Positions 34,638-44,006 of a DNA stretch of 64,000 nt are shown here, one piece after another. Every line of letters starts with the position of its first letter. Within the stretch, counting starts at the first letter, position 1. The notes under the pieces were generated by a model. That model was not told the origin of the DNA, made no database searches, and was given only the letters and a program-made list of their open reading frames with translations. Where the stretch lies: contig NZ_CP016503.1 of NCBI RefSeq assembly GCF_001693335.1, positions 1,178,001-1,242,000 on the forward strand, given 5' to 3'. This DNA is from Helicobacter enhydrae (GTDB taxonomy: Bacteria > Campylobacterota > Campylobacteria > Campylobacterales > Helicobacteraceae). A program made the position numbers and the translations under genes.

Positions 34638-35339
34638 ATGCAAATACATTTCAAACTAATCTCATTGTTTTATCTTATTTTCTTGCCTATTTTATGTTTG
34701 TATTTCTACAATCTTCTCCACGATACACAAAAACAAACCAAAAATCTTGCAATCAGAATGATGCTGATTGGCTTTGCACCTCTTGCATATAGTCCATTTG
34801 ACACGCGTTTGATACATTTTTTGGATTTTATGAGCCTTATGCTTTTTATTCCGATTGTGCTTGTCTTATGTATTGGTTCTTGTATGATGAGATTTTCAAT
34901 CTTAATCCACACTAAATACTTATATCATCTTAGCTTCATTTGTGGATATTGTTTTGTGATGCTTTGCATTTATCTGTTTTTTGATAATACGCCTTATCAG
35001 CAAGAACTCTTAGGTTATTTAACCACTCTTTCTTCAATTATTTTTTTTATTTTGATTCTTTATTGGCTGATTGGACTATTGTTTTTTGCTCAATCATTTT
35101 TGACAAAACACGATGGTATCTGCTTGTTTTTGTGTTTTTCTCTAGAAGTTGGTTTCAATCTCAATCCAATCTTTAAGTCTATTTTTGACTTTCCTCTTTT
35201 ACTTGTGTCGCATTATCTCCCAGTGGATCTCCCTATCCTAATCATAATTTGCTTTTGGGCAATTGTTTTTATCATCACTCTTGCAGTCTTATTGCACCAT
35301 TCTTATCATTTCATCAAAACTATCGCAAAAGGTAGATGA
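34638..35339 (+). CDS. Multi-pass membrane protein, candidate lipase immunity (paralogue C)
   Basis: It encodes 233 residues with about six membrane segments. LYFYNLLHDTQKQTKNLAIR plus MMLIGFAPL and the C-terminal LHHSYHFIK match the paralogues at 5504 and 9859. It follows the third exported protein by nine bases and closes the cdiA transcription unit. In the orphan modules a paralogue sits directly behind the lipase-toxin remnant without the exported proteins, which makes this family the more constant companion of the lipase toxin. Immunity is inference; no known family. Confidence 0.6.
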   Translation: MQIHFKLISLFYLIFLPILCLYFYNLLHDTQKQTKNLAIRMMLIGFAPLAYSPFDTRLIHFLDFMSLMLFIPIVLVLCIGSCMMRFSILIHTKYLYHLSFICGYCFVMLCIYLFFDNTPYQQELLGYLTTLSSIIFFILILYWLIGLLFFAQSFLTKHDGICLFLCFSLEVGFNLNPIFKSIFDFPLLLVSHYLPVDLPILIIICFWAIVFIITLAVLLHHSYHFIKTIAKGR

Positions 35340-35444
35340 TGCAATTGCTGAAAAAGAATTAGAATGCGATTGCAAGATCTCTTACAATTTCATACATTAC
35401 TTAATAATTAAAAACCATTATTTGACATTAAACAATAGTGATAT

Positions 35445-36425
35445 TTAGGAATTTTTCAAAACTCCACTGAATTTGAGTGTGCGACATCCTTTGTCATAAA
35501 TGTAATCAAAATTTGGAAAAACGGATTTGAGTTCATCTAACTTATTGCGTCTTTTTAAATCTGATAGAACCTCGATAGCACTGCTTTTTTTATTGCTATA
35601 AGCGATTCTAAAAGCGTTTTCAAGAGTTGTGGCTGGGATCTCAAGCTCATCGCGATTAATAAATTCTTGTCTATGCAGTGTTGATGTTCTAGAAATTGCA
35701 CGAGCACTCTCTTCAAGCAACAACTCATAGAGCCAATAAGTGTATTTGTTTGAAAAGCCAAAAATATCTCCAAATTTCTGATTGGTGTAATCTCTTGTCA
35801 CTGAAACAAAAAATACGACTTCTTTTGGAAATGTGATTTCAAACTCAAGCATCTCCTTGTGGCGTTTGTTGCCAAAAATCACCCAGCTACTCAAAAAACT
35901 AAATTCTGCTTCAGATACCTCTTTGAAGTGGCTAGAACAAAAGAAATTCTCTTTTTGCAAATCAAGCACCACCATAGAATTATCTTTCAAAGCAATCTCT
36001 TTGTCCTTTTGTTTGGCAATCTCTTCCACGACGGGCAAATAGCAATTCAAGATTTTAAAATTGATATTTTTGAGTTTAGATATGCTTGATTTAAAATCCT
36101 CAAACCAATTGTGTCTCATCTCAACACCCTTATATTCTTCATAATAAGTCTTGAAGAATCTTCGAATCTCATAATAATGCAATCGAATACTTTCTGAGCG
36201 ATAGGCAAAATGTTCTTTCTTTTTGTTGAGGGCATTTTGTAAAAGGAAAAAAAGCCAATTTTTAACAACAAGATCCAAGCTTGAAAGCTTCTTTGGATCA
36301 AATGCGAGTTTTGTAAAGGGATTATATTTGCGAATCAAAAGCGATTTGTCAGCATAATCCTTGAGGTCATAATCCAAATCAGAATCATCAAAAAGATTTA
36401 GTTGCATAAATTTCTTTTCTTTCAT
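35445..36425 (-). CDS. Rep_3-like replication initiator, intact copy
   Basis: The frame is open to TTG 36479, but ATG 36425 (MKEKKFMQLNLFDDSD) or ATG 36407 are better starts; 326 residues from 36425. Two winged-helix-like parts: LSSLDLVVKNWLFFLLQNAL in the first, and FGFSNKYTYWLYELLLEESA with FRIAYSNKKSSAIEVLSDLK in the second, a pattern of Rep_3 initiators. A TATAAT box (36433-36438, minus strand) lies only seven bases before ATG 36425, so the mRNA may be leaderless or start at 36407. It is the only intact copy; no iterons adjoin it. Gene identity is a fold-level inference. Confidence 0.6.
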   Translation of the reverse strand: MKEKKFMQLNLFDDSDLDYDLKDYADKSLLIRKYNPFTKLAFDPKKLSSLDLVVKNWLFFLLQNALNKKKEHFAYRSESIRLHYYEIRRFFKTYYEEYKGVEMRHNWFEDFKSSISKLKNINFKILNCYLPVVEEIAKQKDKEIALKDNSMVVLDLQKENFFCSSHFKEVSEAEFSFLSSWVIFGNKRHKEMLEFEITFPKEVVFFVSVTRDYTNQKFGDIFGFSNKYTYWLYELLLEESARAISRTSTLHRQEFINRDELEIPATTLENAFRIAYSNKKSSAIEVLSDLKRRNKLDELKSVFPNFDYIYDKGCRTLKFSGVLKNS

Positions 36426-36432
36426 AATTTGG

Positions 36433-36438
36433 ATTATA
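36433..36438 (-). promoter_or_regulatory. -10 box of the intact rep copy
   Basis: TATAAT on the minus strand, very close to the first ATG, implying a leaderless transcript or use of the later ATG. Confidence 0.4.
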
Positions 36439-36479
36439 TCCCAGCAAGAATCATTTTCTTCATATAATAAGTACGGCAA

Positions 36480-36690
36480 ACTACTCCCAAACCAACCTTG
36501 TAGAACCCAAAAGGATTCTAAATCAATGTAATCTTGAACGAGCCTTGCTAATGCAATGCTGGGGTTATGGGGGTTGTTAAGGGGGATAAGGGGAACGCTT
36601 GCTATAAGTTCCCCTTATCCCCCTTAAGAGAGATCCTAGGAGATTCTAGAATTGTATAAAGGGTGGTTTGCTCAAAGCAACTTCATAAAG
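36480..36690. repeat. G-rich hairpin repeat, inverted copy
   Basis: Inverse orientation copy of the family at 48590-48800 and 49800-50012. Its centre is AAGGGGGATAAGGGGAAC, a ten-base loop, and the perfectly complementary arm. It directly adjoins the right edge of the plasmid-like element. Confidence 0.8.
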
Positions 36691-37022
36691 AACCCTAGAT
36701 TCTAAAATCACCCAAAAAGCATAACTCCCAACAAACCAACTTTAAAAGAAACCACAAGCCAAGCTTGAGAAACTAGAAAATGTGCTTTTGCCAAAGTGAC
36801 TTGAAAAGAGAATCCAAGAGATTCTAGAATCACAAAAGAAAACCCAAGCCAAGTTCAAAACGCAGTTTGAAACCCCAAAGATGACCAACTTTGACATTAT
36901 GATTTTTTGCAAGGGGTGTTGGGTTATAATTTGGAGATAAAATACAAAACACAAAATGATTGATTTGGGCTTGTAGTTTGAATGATGTCAGAGAGAGTGC
37001 CAATGAGATTTGAAGGAAAACA
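36691..37022 (+). promoter_or_regulatory. Upstream region of the surA-like operon with a -10 box
   Basis: No gene. TATAAT at 36925-36930 is the probable -10 of the operon starting at 37023 (leader about 90 bases). The first half contains decayed copies of GATTCTAGAATC-type sequence also found at 48500-49300. Confidence 0.5.
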
Positions 37023-37850
37023 ATGAAAAAAATATTATGTGTATTTGGGTTGATCGTAGGGTTGAGTGCGGAGAATATCATCGATGGCATTGCTTTGAAA
37101 GTCAATAATACCCCTATTATGATGTATGAGATCACGCAGATGATGCAACAAAAAAAGGTTTCCCAAAAAGAAGCGAGGCGTCTGCTCATCTTGAATGCCC
37201 TCAAAAAACAAGAAATACAAAGAATGCAGATTGAGGCTGATGAAATCAGTATAGATCAGCAAATTGATGCGGCTGCAAATATGAAAGGGGTGAGCCGTGA
37301 TGAGTTTGTGGCAAATATGGTGAGTGATGGGTATTCTTACGAGGAGCTAAGATCGTTTTATCAAAACTATGTGCAAGAGGAATTGCTGGTTCAAAAAATC
37401 TTGTCAAACAATATCAAGATTGTCGATGAAAAAGAGTTGAAAAGGTATTATGAAACACATCAAGATGAATTTAGTATGCCCAAAGAAGTCACGATTGTGC
37501 AATACATCTCACAGAATCCAAAAGCACTAGCTAGAGCGATGAACAACCCCTCCTCCAAAGTCAGCGGTGTGGAAAAACGAGAGGAAAGGGTGGTTTTGAA
37601 GGGGATCAATCCCAACATCGCACAGATGTTTGCCCAAACTCCCAAAGGACAATTCACACAGATTGTCAATAACGGAGGGATGGCGTTAGCGTTTTTTATC
37701 AAAGACAAGCAGGGGAATGATTTGATGCCTTTTGATCAAATCAAGCCAATGATTATGCAACAAGTTGTTTTGTCCCGCAAAGATAAGATTTTGCAAGAAT
37801 ATTACGATCGTTTGTTGGCGAGTGCGATTATTGTTGAAATAAGGAATTAG
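37023..37850 (+). CDS. SurA-N-domain periplasmic chaperone/PPIase-like protein
   Basis: It encodes 275 residues with a signal peptide (MKKILCVFGLIVGLSAE). NIIDGIALKVNNTPIMMYEI is the start typical of SurA N-terminal domains, followed by a long helical segment and SYEELRSFYQNYVQEELLVQ. The C-terminal half has a degenerate parvulin-like part. It corresponds in context to the Helicobacter protein encoded upstream of the TPR protein and rnhA. Role: folding or quality control of outer-membrane proteins. First gene of an eight-gene operon; AAGGAAAAC precedes the ATG. Confidence 0.75.
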   Translation: MKKILCVFGLIVGLSAENIIDGIALKVNNTPIMMYEITQMMQQKKVSQKEARRLLILNALKKQEIQRMQIEADEISIDQQIDAAANMKGVSRDEFVANMVSDGYSYEELRSFYQNYVQEELLVQKILSNNIKIVDEKELKRYYETHQDEFSMPKEVTIVQYISQNPKALARAMNNPSSKVSGVEKREERVVLKGINPNIAQMFAQTPKGQFTQIVNNGGMALAFFIKDKQGNDLMPFDQIKPMIMQQVVLSRKDKILQEYYDRLLASAIIVEIRN

Positions 37851-37851
37851 T

Positions 37852-38898
37852 GTGAATGATATTGCACAAATCTATCGCGATCCACTCTTTGGCATCGCCA
37901 TACTGCTAGGGATCATTGCCCTAGTTGTGTTGCTAGATTATGGTCGCAATATCTATCGCAAAAAACAAAAAGAAAAATCTTTGCAAGATTTGGTCAAATC
38001 TTATGAGCACAATGGGTTTCGCGATGAAATCGGGGATTTGCTCAAAGTCTCCCACAATCCATTACCCGCACTTGTGTTTTTGGCAAAAAGCTATGCCAAT
38101 CGTGGCGAGAATCAACAAGCAATCACTATCTATCTGACTTTGCTAGATCGTTTGGAGGATTTTGCAGAAAAGATAGAGATCCTTGAGGAGTTGGGGCATT
38201 TGTATTATCAAGCTGGATTTTTGCAACAAGCCAAAAATATCTATATCGAGCTTTTGAAAAACGCTCCACGCCATTCTCACGCATTGATTGCTTTGGTAAG
38301 GGTATATGAAACGCTAGGGGACTACAAGGAGGCTATGGAAGTTTTGGAGTGTTTTGATGAACTCAATGAAGCACTCTCAAATGAGGACAGAGCGAAGCTC
38401 CGACTTGCGCGTCTTTATCTACAAACTCTTATTGTGATCAATGATGCTTTGATGCCATTTGCTGAAAAGCGAGAGAGGCTTTGTGAGGTGATGCAACAAG
38501 AATCCAAACTATCCAAAGTGATTTTGGGGTATTTGAAGTTTTATGATTTACCATTGTTTTGGGAAATGATTTCCACAAACGAAGTGGATCAAGTGATTGA
38601 TTTGTTGTGGGATTTTCAAAAAGAGCAAGTGCCATTTGATGCCATTAGTGGTTCTCAAATCTGTGAGGTGTTTGAGGCGAAGGGATATTTGGAGGGGAGG
38701 GGGTGCAGTCATTTTGCCCTAGAGACGATACGATTGTTTGGGCGGTATTCTTCACAAAGTGTGCAACCGACATTTATGTATGTCTGTCTTGAATGTCAGA
38801 CAAAGATACCATTTGATAGCTTCCGATGTCCTAATTGTGGAGAGCTTGGGGAGATGAGGTTGATTGTCAATCCTCAAAAATGCGATGAAGCAAGTTGA
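37852..38898 (+). CDS. LapB/YciM-like TPR protein with C-terminal rubredoxin-type zinc ribbon
   Basis: It encodes 348 residues starting at GTG 37852, one base after the previous stop. N-terminal membrane anchor (LFGIAILLGIIALVVLLDYG), then tetratricopeptide repeats (for example AITIYLTLLDRLEDFAEKIE and LGHLYYQAGFLQQAKNIYIE), and a C-terminal metal-binding knuckle YVCLECQTKIPFDSFRCPNC with four cysteines. This arrangement is that of LapB, which coordinates LpxC turnover and lipopolysaccharide synthesis. Homology at the architecture level; direct function in this organism is inferred. Confidence 0.7.
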   Translation: MNDIAQIYRDPLFGIAILLGIIALVVLLDYGRNIYRKKQKEKSLQDLVKSYEHNGFRDEIGDLLKVSHNPLPALVFLAKSYANRGENQQAITIYLTLLDRLEDFAEKIEILEELGHLYYQAGFLQQAKNIYIELLKNAPRHSHALIALVRVYETLGDYKEAMEVLECFDELNEALSNEDRAKLRLARLYLQTLIVINDALMPFAEKRERLCEVMQQESKLSKVILGYLKFYDLPLFWEMISTNEVDQVIDLLWDFQKEQVPFDAISGSQICEVFEAKGYLEGRGCSHFALETIRLFGRYSSQSVQPTFMYVCLECQTKIPFDSFRCPNCGELGEMRLIVNPQKCDEAS

Positions 38899-39310
38899 GA
38901 TTTTTTGTGATGGCTCATCTTTGGGCAATCCGGGAGCAGGGGGGTGGTGTGCGATTATGAGATACCAAGAAGTGGAAAAAGTATTGAGCGGAGGGGAAAT
39001 CAATGTCACAAATAATCAAATGGAATTAAGGGCTGTGATAGAATCACTCAAGGCTTTAAAATTTCCGTGCCATATCATACTCTATAGCGATTCGCGTTAT
39101 GTGTGTGAGGGTATCAATACTTGGCTAAAATCGTGGGTGCAAAAGGATTTCAAAAATGTCAAAAACCCAACAATGTGGCAAGAGTTTTTGGATGTGTCTT
39201 GTAGGCATTTGATTGAGGCACGATGGGTCAAAGGACACAATGGGCATCCAGAAAACGAGAGGTGCGATAAGATTGCAAAAGCAGAAGCAAGTAAGAGAGT
39301 GAATAAATGA
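38885..39310 (+). CDS. rnhA: Ribonuclease HI
   Basis: It encodes 141 residues from ATG 38885, overlapping the previous gene by 14 bases; the frame is open from TTG 38864, but MKQVEIFCDGSSLGNPG is the canonical start. Catalytic acidic residues are visible: FCDGSS, NQMELRAVI, YSDSRYV and the C-terminal NERCDKIAK. The enzyme cleaves RNA in RNA-DNA hybrids. Length is normal. The stop overlaps the next start (ATGA). Confidence 0.93.
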   Translation: MKQVEIFCDGSSLGNPGAGGWCAIMRYQEVEKVLSGGEINVTNNQMELRAVIESLKALKFPCHIILYSDSRYVCEGINTWLKSWVQKDFKNVKNPTMWQEFLDVSCRHLIEARWVKGHNGHPENERCDKIAKAEASKRVNK

Positions 39311-39993
39311 GAAAAAACAATTTGGAAATATTGCAACAAAAGATCGGATATGTTTTTGATGACAAAGAGTTGTTAGTTTGTGCGATGACACACAAAAGCT
39401 GCAAGAGTGCTTATAACAATGAGCGTTTGGAGTTTTTGGGCGATGCGGTGGTGGATTTGATCGTGGGAGAATATTTGTTTTTGCGGTTTCCAAACTTCCA
39501 AGAGGGCAAACTCTCTAAAATCAGAGCCGCATTTGTCAATGAGGAGGGGTTGGCGAAGTTTGCCAAAGCGATAGGGTTGCCTGAGTGTATCCGCCTCTCT
39601 AGTGCAGAAGATGCCAATGGAGGACGCCAAAAGCTCTCGATTTTGGCAGATGCGTTTGAGGCGTTGATTGGGGCGATTTTTTTGGAGAGTGGCTTGAAAC
39701 AAGCCCAAGCCATCCTCAATCGTTTGATACAAGAGTTCTATGGCAATATCAATTTTGAAGAGATGATCACTGATTTTAAGACAGCATTGCAAGAAGTGAC
39801 ACAGGCGCGTTTTGCGTTGATTCCAGAATATGTTTTGCTCGCTCAAGAGGGTCCAGATCATCAAAAAAGCTTTGAAGTGGCTGTATGGATTGGGGGCAAA
39901 GAATATGCAAGGGGCGTGGGCAAAAGCAAAAAACAAGCACAGCAAGAGTGTGCAAAACTTGCATACCTGCAGTTGGAAAAAGAGGGCGAGTGA
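39307..39993 (+). CDS. rnc: Ribonuclease III
   Basis: It encodes 228 residues. The endonuclease domain has the signature NERLEFLGDAVVDLIVGEYL with catalytic Glu and Asp, and ADAFEALIGAIFLESG with the second acidic pair. The double-stranded RNA-binding domain occupies residues about 155-225 (FKTALQEVTQ; GVGKSKKQAQQECAKLAYLQ). Processes rRNA and structured mRNAs, which is of interest because the window holds several hairpin-controlled small genes. Overlaps rnhA and aroC by four bases each. Confidence 0.95.
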   Translation: MRKNNLEILQQKIGYVFDDKELLVCAMTHKSCKSAYNNERLEFLGDAVVDLIVGEYLFLRFPNFQEGKLSKIRAAFVNEEGLAKFAKAIGLPECIRLSSAEDANGGRQKLSILADAFEALIGAIFLESGLKQAQAILNRLIQEFYGNINFEEMITDFKTALQEVTQARFALIPEYVLLAQEGPDHQKSFEVAVWIGGKEYARGVGKSKKQAQQECAKLAYLQLEKEGE

Positions 39994-41039
39994 ATACTTT
40001 TGGATATTATCTGAGATTGACGACTTTTGGAGAATCGCACGGAGTGTGTGTGGGAGGGGTGCTTGATGGGGTGCCTTCAGGTCTTGGTTTGGATTGGGCA
40101 AAAATCAATGATTTGCTAGAGAGGAGGAAGGGGGGACGCAGTCACTTCGTCACACAGAGAAAAGAAAAAGATGAGGTAGAGATACTCAGCGGTGTGTTTG
40201 AGGGCAAAACAACAGGAGCTCCTATCGCTTTTTTGATCAAAAATGCAGATTGCAAAAGTAGCGATTATGAGCAGATGAGAGAGTGTTTGCGTCCCTCTCA
40301 CGCAGATTTTACTTATTTTCAAAAATACGGACATTATGACTATCGCGGTGGTGGGAGAAGCTCGGCTAGAGAGAGCGTGGTGCGTGTGGTGGCATCAGGG
40401 ATCATCGAGCCGATCCTCAAAAGTCGCGGGATTGAGGTGTATAGCGGTGTGTGTGGGATCGGTGGCATTGAAGATGAAGAGCTAGATTTTGATTTTGCTT
40501 CCAAAAGCGAGATTTGTTCTATCACGCCAAAAAGGGAGGCTGAGCAAATTGAGCTTTTGCAAGAAGTGCGTCAAAGTCAAGATAGCATAGGGGGGGTTGT
40601 GGCTTTGTGTGCGAGGGGGGATCTGCTAGGGTTGGGTGAGCCTTTGTATCGCAAACTTGATGGAGCGTTGGCAGAGGCGATGATGGGGATCAATGGGGTG
40701 AAAGCCGTAGAGATTGGCAAAGGAATCAAAGCAAGTCAAATGAGGGGATCAGCCTATAATGATTTGCAAAATCGCGATGGGTTTTTGAGCAATCATTCAG
40801 GGGGCATTTTGGGTGGGATCGGGAATGGTGAAGAGCTTGTGATGCGTGTGCATTTCAAGCCAACGGCAAGTATTTTTCTCCCCCAAAAAACCATCAATCG
40901 CTTAGGGGAGGAAGTGGTGTTGAGATTGAAAGGTAGGCACGACCCTTGTATCGCGATTCGTGGTAGTGTCGTAGCAGAATCAATGATGCGTTTGGTGTTG
41001 GCAGAAATGATTCTAGGACAAAACAACTTTGAGATTTGA
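39990..41039 (+). CDS. aroC: Chorismate synthase
   Basis: It encodes 349 residues from GTG 39990, which overlaps the rnc stop (GTGA); the longer frame from 39885 is only overlap. Motifs: [19 protein letters not shown] at the start, [20 protein letters not shown], and [20 protein letters not shown] at the C-terminal side, matching FMN-dependent chorismate synthases. Catalyses the last step of the shikimate pathway (EPSP to chorismate). Part of the tightly overlapping operon. Confidence 0.95.
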   Translation: MNTFGYYLRLTTFGESHGVCVGGVLDGVPSGLGLDWAKINDLLERRKGGRSHFVTQRKEKDEVEILSGVFEGKTTGAPIAFLIKNADCKSSDYEQMRECLRPSHADFTYFQKYGHYDYRGGGRSSARESVVRVVASGIIEPILKSRGIEVYSGVCGIGGIEDEELDFDFASKSEICSITPKREAEQIELLQEVRQSQDSIGGVVALCARGDLLGLGEPLYRKLDGALAEAMMGINGVKAVEIGKGIKASQMRGSAYNDLQNRDGFLSNHSGGILGGIGNGEELVMRVHFKPTASIFLPQKTINRLGEEVVLRLKGRHDPCIAIRGSVVAESMMRLVLAEMILGQNNFEI

Positions 41040-41049
41040 GGAGGACATA

Positions 41050-41832
41050 ATGAGTGGCATCAATACAATACGCAACAAAAAGGGGGTGGAGAAAATCACA
41101 GCCATCACGGCTTATGATGCTTTGTTTGCCAAGATTTTTGATGCGGAGGTGGATTTCATCCTAGTTGGGGATAGTCTGTCTCAAAGCTTTGGCGGACATC
41201 CTGACACTTTGGGGGTGAGCATTGATGCAATGATCTATCACACCAAGGCAGTGTGCCGTGGAGCCAAAACCTCATTGATAGTCGGGGATATGAGCTTTGG
41301 TAGCTATCAGAATCAAAGTCAAGCCGTGCATAATGCCCTGCGTTTTTATCAAGAAACACAAGCAGGGGCGATCAAGCTTGAAGGTGGGATCAAGCGTGCC
41401 AAGATCGTGCAAAGCATTGTGGAAGAGGGGGTGGCAGTGATGGGGCATATCGGACTAATGCCACAATTTGCAAGGAGTGAGGGCGGATACAAAATCAAAG
41501 GCAAAGATGCAGAGAGTGTCAATTATCTCAAAGAATCAGCACTTGCATTGCAAGAGGCTGGTGCGTTTGCCATCGTGCTTGAGGGGATCAAAAGTGAAGT
41601 GGCAACGCAAATCACACAAATGCTCAGCATTCCAACGATTGGGATTGGGAGTGGGGTGGATTGTGATGGGCAGATTCTAGTTTGGAGTGATGTGTTTGGG
41701 TTTTTTGACACTTTTAAGCCCAAATTTGTGCGTCGCTATTTGGATGGCAGTGCATTGATCAAAGAAGCCCTGCAAGCTTTTGTGCAAGATGTCAAAACAC
41801 AGAAATTCCCAACACAAGAAGAGAGTTATTGA
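41050..41832 (+). CDS. panB: 3-methyl-2-oxobutanoate hydroxymethyltransferase
   Basis: It encodes 260 residues from ATG 41050 with TGAGGAGG six bases upstream; the frame is open from 41029. Motifs: [37 protein letters not shown] (metal-binding Asp), [17 protein letters not shown] and [20 protein letters not shown]. Converts alpha-ketoisovalerate to ketopantoate in pantothenate synthesis. Ends one base before ruvB. Confidence 0.95.
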   Translation: MSGINTIRNKKGVEKITAITAYDALFAKIFDAEVDFILVGDSLSQSFGGHPDTLGVSIDAMIYHTKAVCRGAKTSLIVGDMSFGSYQNQSQAVHNALRFYQETQAGAIKLEGGIKRAKIVQSIVEEGVAVMGHIGLMPQFARSEGGYKIKGKDAESVNYLKESALALQEAGAFAIVLEGIKSEVATQITQMLSIPTIGIGSGVDCDGQILVWSDVFGFFDTFKPKFVRRYLDGSALIKEALQAFVQDVKTQKFPTQEESY

Positions 41833-42849
41833 GTGGAAAAGATTGGCATTGATTCGCGTCTTGTGGAGGTAGAGAAGCTTTCTTTTGAGGAAAGTATGGA
41901 GAAATCTTTGCGTCCCAACGCTTGGAATGAATATATCGGGCAAGAACAAATCAAAAAAAACCTCCGCGTGTTTATCGAGGCTTGCAAAAAGCGTCAAGAG
42001 TGCTTAGATCATATATTGTTTTTTGGTCCTCCGGGGCTTGGCAAAACGACAATCAGCCACATCATCGCTACACAAATGGAAGCCGACATCAAAGTCACCG
42101 CAGCCCCAATGATTGAAAAAAGTGGAGATTTGGCTGCGATTTTGACTAATCTTGGTCAAGGGGATATTTTGTTTATCGATGAGATTCATCGCCTCTCTCC
42201 TGCGATTGAGGAGATTTTGTATCCTGCGATGGAGGATTTTCGCCTTGATATTATCATCGGATCAGGTCCGGCGGCTCAAAGCGTGAAGATTGATTTGGCA
42301 CCATTTACACTCATTGGTGCGACAACAAGGGCAGGAATGCTTAGCAATCCTTTGAGGGATCGTTTTGGTATGAGTTTTAGAATGCAGTTTTATAGCATTG
42401 AGGAGCTAGGCAAGATTTTGGTGGGGGCAAGTGAGAAGCTAGGCATAGGGCTCACGCTTGAGGCTTCTTGTGAGATTGCTAAGCGTTCTAGAGGCACTCC
42501 ACGCATTGCGATTAGGCTTTTGAAGCGTGTGAGGGATTTTGCACAAGTGGCAGGTGAAGATGAGATTTGTTTGGAGCGTGCAAAATTTGCTTTGAGTGAG
42601 CTTGGGGTCAATGAAAACGGCTTTGATGAGTTGGATTTGCGTTATCTTGAGATTTTGATCCAAAATCAAGGCAAACCGATTGGACTTAGCACCCTCTCAG
42701 CTGCGATGAGCGAAGATGAAAGCACGATAGAAGATGTCATCGAGCCGTTTTTGTTAGTCAATGGGTATTTTGAACGCACAGCCAAAGGGAGGGTGGCGAC
42801 TTCCAAAACATTGTCATTATTTCATCAACATCAGGAGAGTTTGTTTTGA
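41833..42849 (+). CDS. ruvB: Holliday junction branch-migration helicase RuvB
   Basis: It encodes 338 residues, start GTG 41833 directly after the panB stop. AAA+ motor: Walker [14 protein letters not shown], Walker [17 protein letters not shown], sensor 1 [20 protein letters not shown] and a C-terminal winged helix ([34 protein letters not shown]). Drives branch migration with RuvA during recombination repair, relevant to the recombination-rich region nearby. Full length. Confidence 0.96.
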   Translation: MEKIGIDSRLVEVEKLSFEESMEKSLRPNAWNEYIGQEQIKKNLRVFIEACKKRQECLDHILFFGPPGLGKTTISHIIATQMEADIKVTAAPMIEKSGDLAAILTNLGQGDILFIDEIHRLSPAIEEILYPAMEDFRLDIIIGSGPAAQSVKIDLAPFTLIGATTRAGMLSNPLRDRFGMSFRMQFYSIEELGKILVGASEKLGIGLTLEASCEIAKRSRGTPRIAIRLLKRVRDFAQVAGEDEICLERAKFALSELGVNENGFDELDLRYLEILIQNQGKPIGLSTLSAAMSEDESTIEDVIEPFLLVNGYFERTAKGRVATSKTLSLFHQHQESLF

Positions 42850-43886
42850 ATCATAAAGTCAAACCTGTGTATTTCTTTTGGATTATTTTTTTTGGTAGCG
42901 TGTATGCGATGGCATATCTCTATAATGCTTTTTTGATGAATATGCTGATTGCTTTGTTGTTGTGCATTTCAACATATTTTTTGAAAAACTTCTTTGATCG
43001 TTTTTTGCCTTGGAATTGGTTGGCGTCTTTTGTGAGTGTTTTGGTGCTTGTGGTGCTTTTTGCATTGCCAATGTATTTTGTGGTGAGCAAGGGCATAGAG
43101 TTTGTCAATAGCATTGATTCTGCCAAATTCAATCTATTTGTTGAGGCAAGTAAGGCGAAGATTTTGTTTTGGCTGAGTGGGTTTCCTGAGATTTCTATGC
43201 GGATCAAAGGGATATTGAGCGAGTTTTCTGGAAGCAAAATATTAGGTCATGCTTTGAGTATGAGTGCTGATTTTGCGAAATGGAGTGTGGCATTTGTGGG
43301 CAATGTCGGCTTCATCGTCGCGTTTTTGTATTTCTTTTTTTATTACTCCAAAGCATTCACTAGCTATGCACTCAAAATGATTCCACTAGAGAAACAGCAA
43401 GTGATGGCTCTGTATAATGAAGTGAGTGGCGTTTTGAGCGTGGTGTTTTTCACTTCGGTTTTCAATATTTTGATTCAGGGTGTTTGCTTTGGCGTTGCAA
43501 GTTATTTTTTGGGTTATGATGGGTTTTTGCTCGGTGTGCTTTATGGGATAGCCTCGCTTGTACCTGTTGTCGGAGGTGCGATCGTGTGGGTGCCTGTGGC
43601 GTTTCATCAACTTTATTTGGGGAATAGTCAAGGAGCTATTTTTGTCGCATTGTATGGTGCTGTGTTTATCGGAGTGCTGATTGATAATGTTGTGAAACCG
43701 ATATTGATTTCTCTGATCGCCAAGAAGATCATCAAAACTTCGGTAAAAATCAATGAAATGTTGATTTTCTTTGCGATTTTGGCAGGTATCAGTGTGTTTG
43801 GATTTTCAGGAATCATCATCGGTCCTGCGGCTACGGCTTTGTTTATTGCATTGCTTAGAATCTATGATAGCAATTTTAGGGTTTGA
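42846..43886 (+). CDS. AI-2E family (PerM/TqsA-like) membrane transporter
   Basis: It encodes 346 residues starting at TTG 42846, overlapping the ruvB stop. About eight membrane segments; the family-typical central soluble loop lies at residues about 80-130 ([14 protein letters not shown]) and the conserved [20 protein letters not shown] then GGAIVWVP segment follows, with [10 protein letters not shown] later. The family includes exporters of AI-2 and Na+/H+ antiporters, so the substrate is unknown. Last gene of the operon; about 120 bases follow before lctP. Confidence 0.85.
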   Translation: MNHKVKPVYFFWIIFFGSVYAMAYLYNAFLMNMLIALLLCISTYFLKNFFDRFLPWNWLASFVSVLVLVVLFALPMYFVVSKGIEFVNSIDSAKFNLFVEASKAKILFWLSGFPEISMRIKGILSEFSGSKILGHALSMSADFAKWSVAFVGNVGFIVAFLYFFFYYSKAFTSYALKMIPLEKQQVMALYNEVSGVLSVVFFTSVFNILIQGVCFGVASYFLGYDGFLLGVLYGIASLVPVVGGAIVWVPVAFHQLYLGNSQGAIFVALYGAVFIGVLIDNVVKPILISLIAKKIIKTSVKINEMLIFFAILAGISVFGFSGIIIGPAATALFIALLRIYDSNFRV

Positions 43887-44006
43887 TACCAAAATACACG
43901 GAGCGATAGAAAATATTCAAAATTTCTAAGTCTAGTTCATCAAGCTTGTTAAAATGGTTCAAAGAAATTTAACCAAGTTTTTATCTTTTAATTGAAGGAG
44001 TTGCAG

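Larger units (their letters stand above)
35405..36450. repeat. Right copy of the 1.05-kb direct repeat carrying rep
   Basis: Partner of 10763-11820. The left flank (TACAATTTCATACATTAC) is also present in the inverted remnant at 19790-19945, whereas the left repeat copy lacks it. Confidence 0.9.

Noticed and set aside
36891-36930. TTGACA plus TATAAT as a sigma-70 promoter for the surA-like operon
   Set aside because: The spacing is 28 bases, too long for a classical pair; only the TATAAT box was kept.
39885-39989. Longer N-terminus for chorismate synthase
   Set aside because: These codons overlap the rnc end and encode a Lys/Arg-rich sequence not found in the family; GTG 39990 gives the canonical start.
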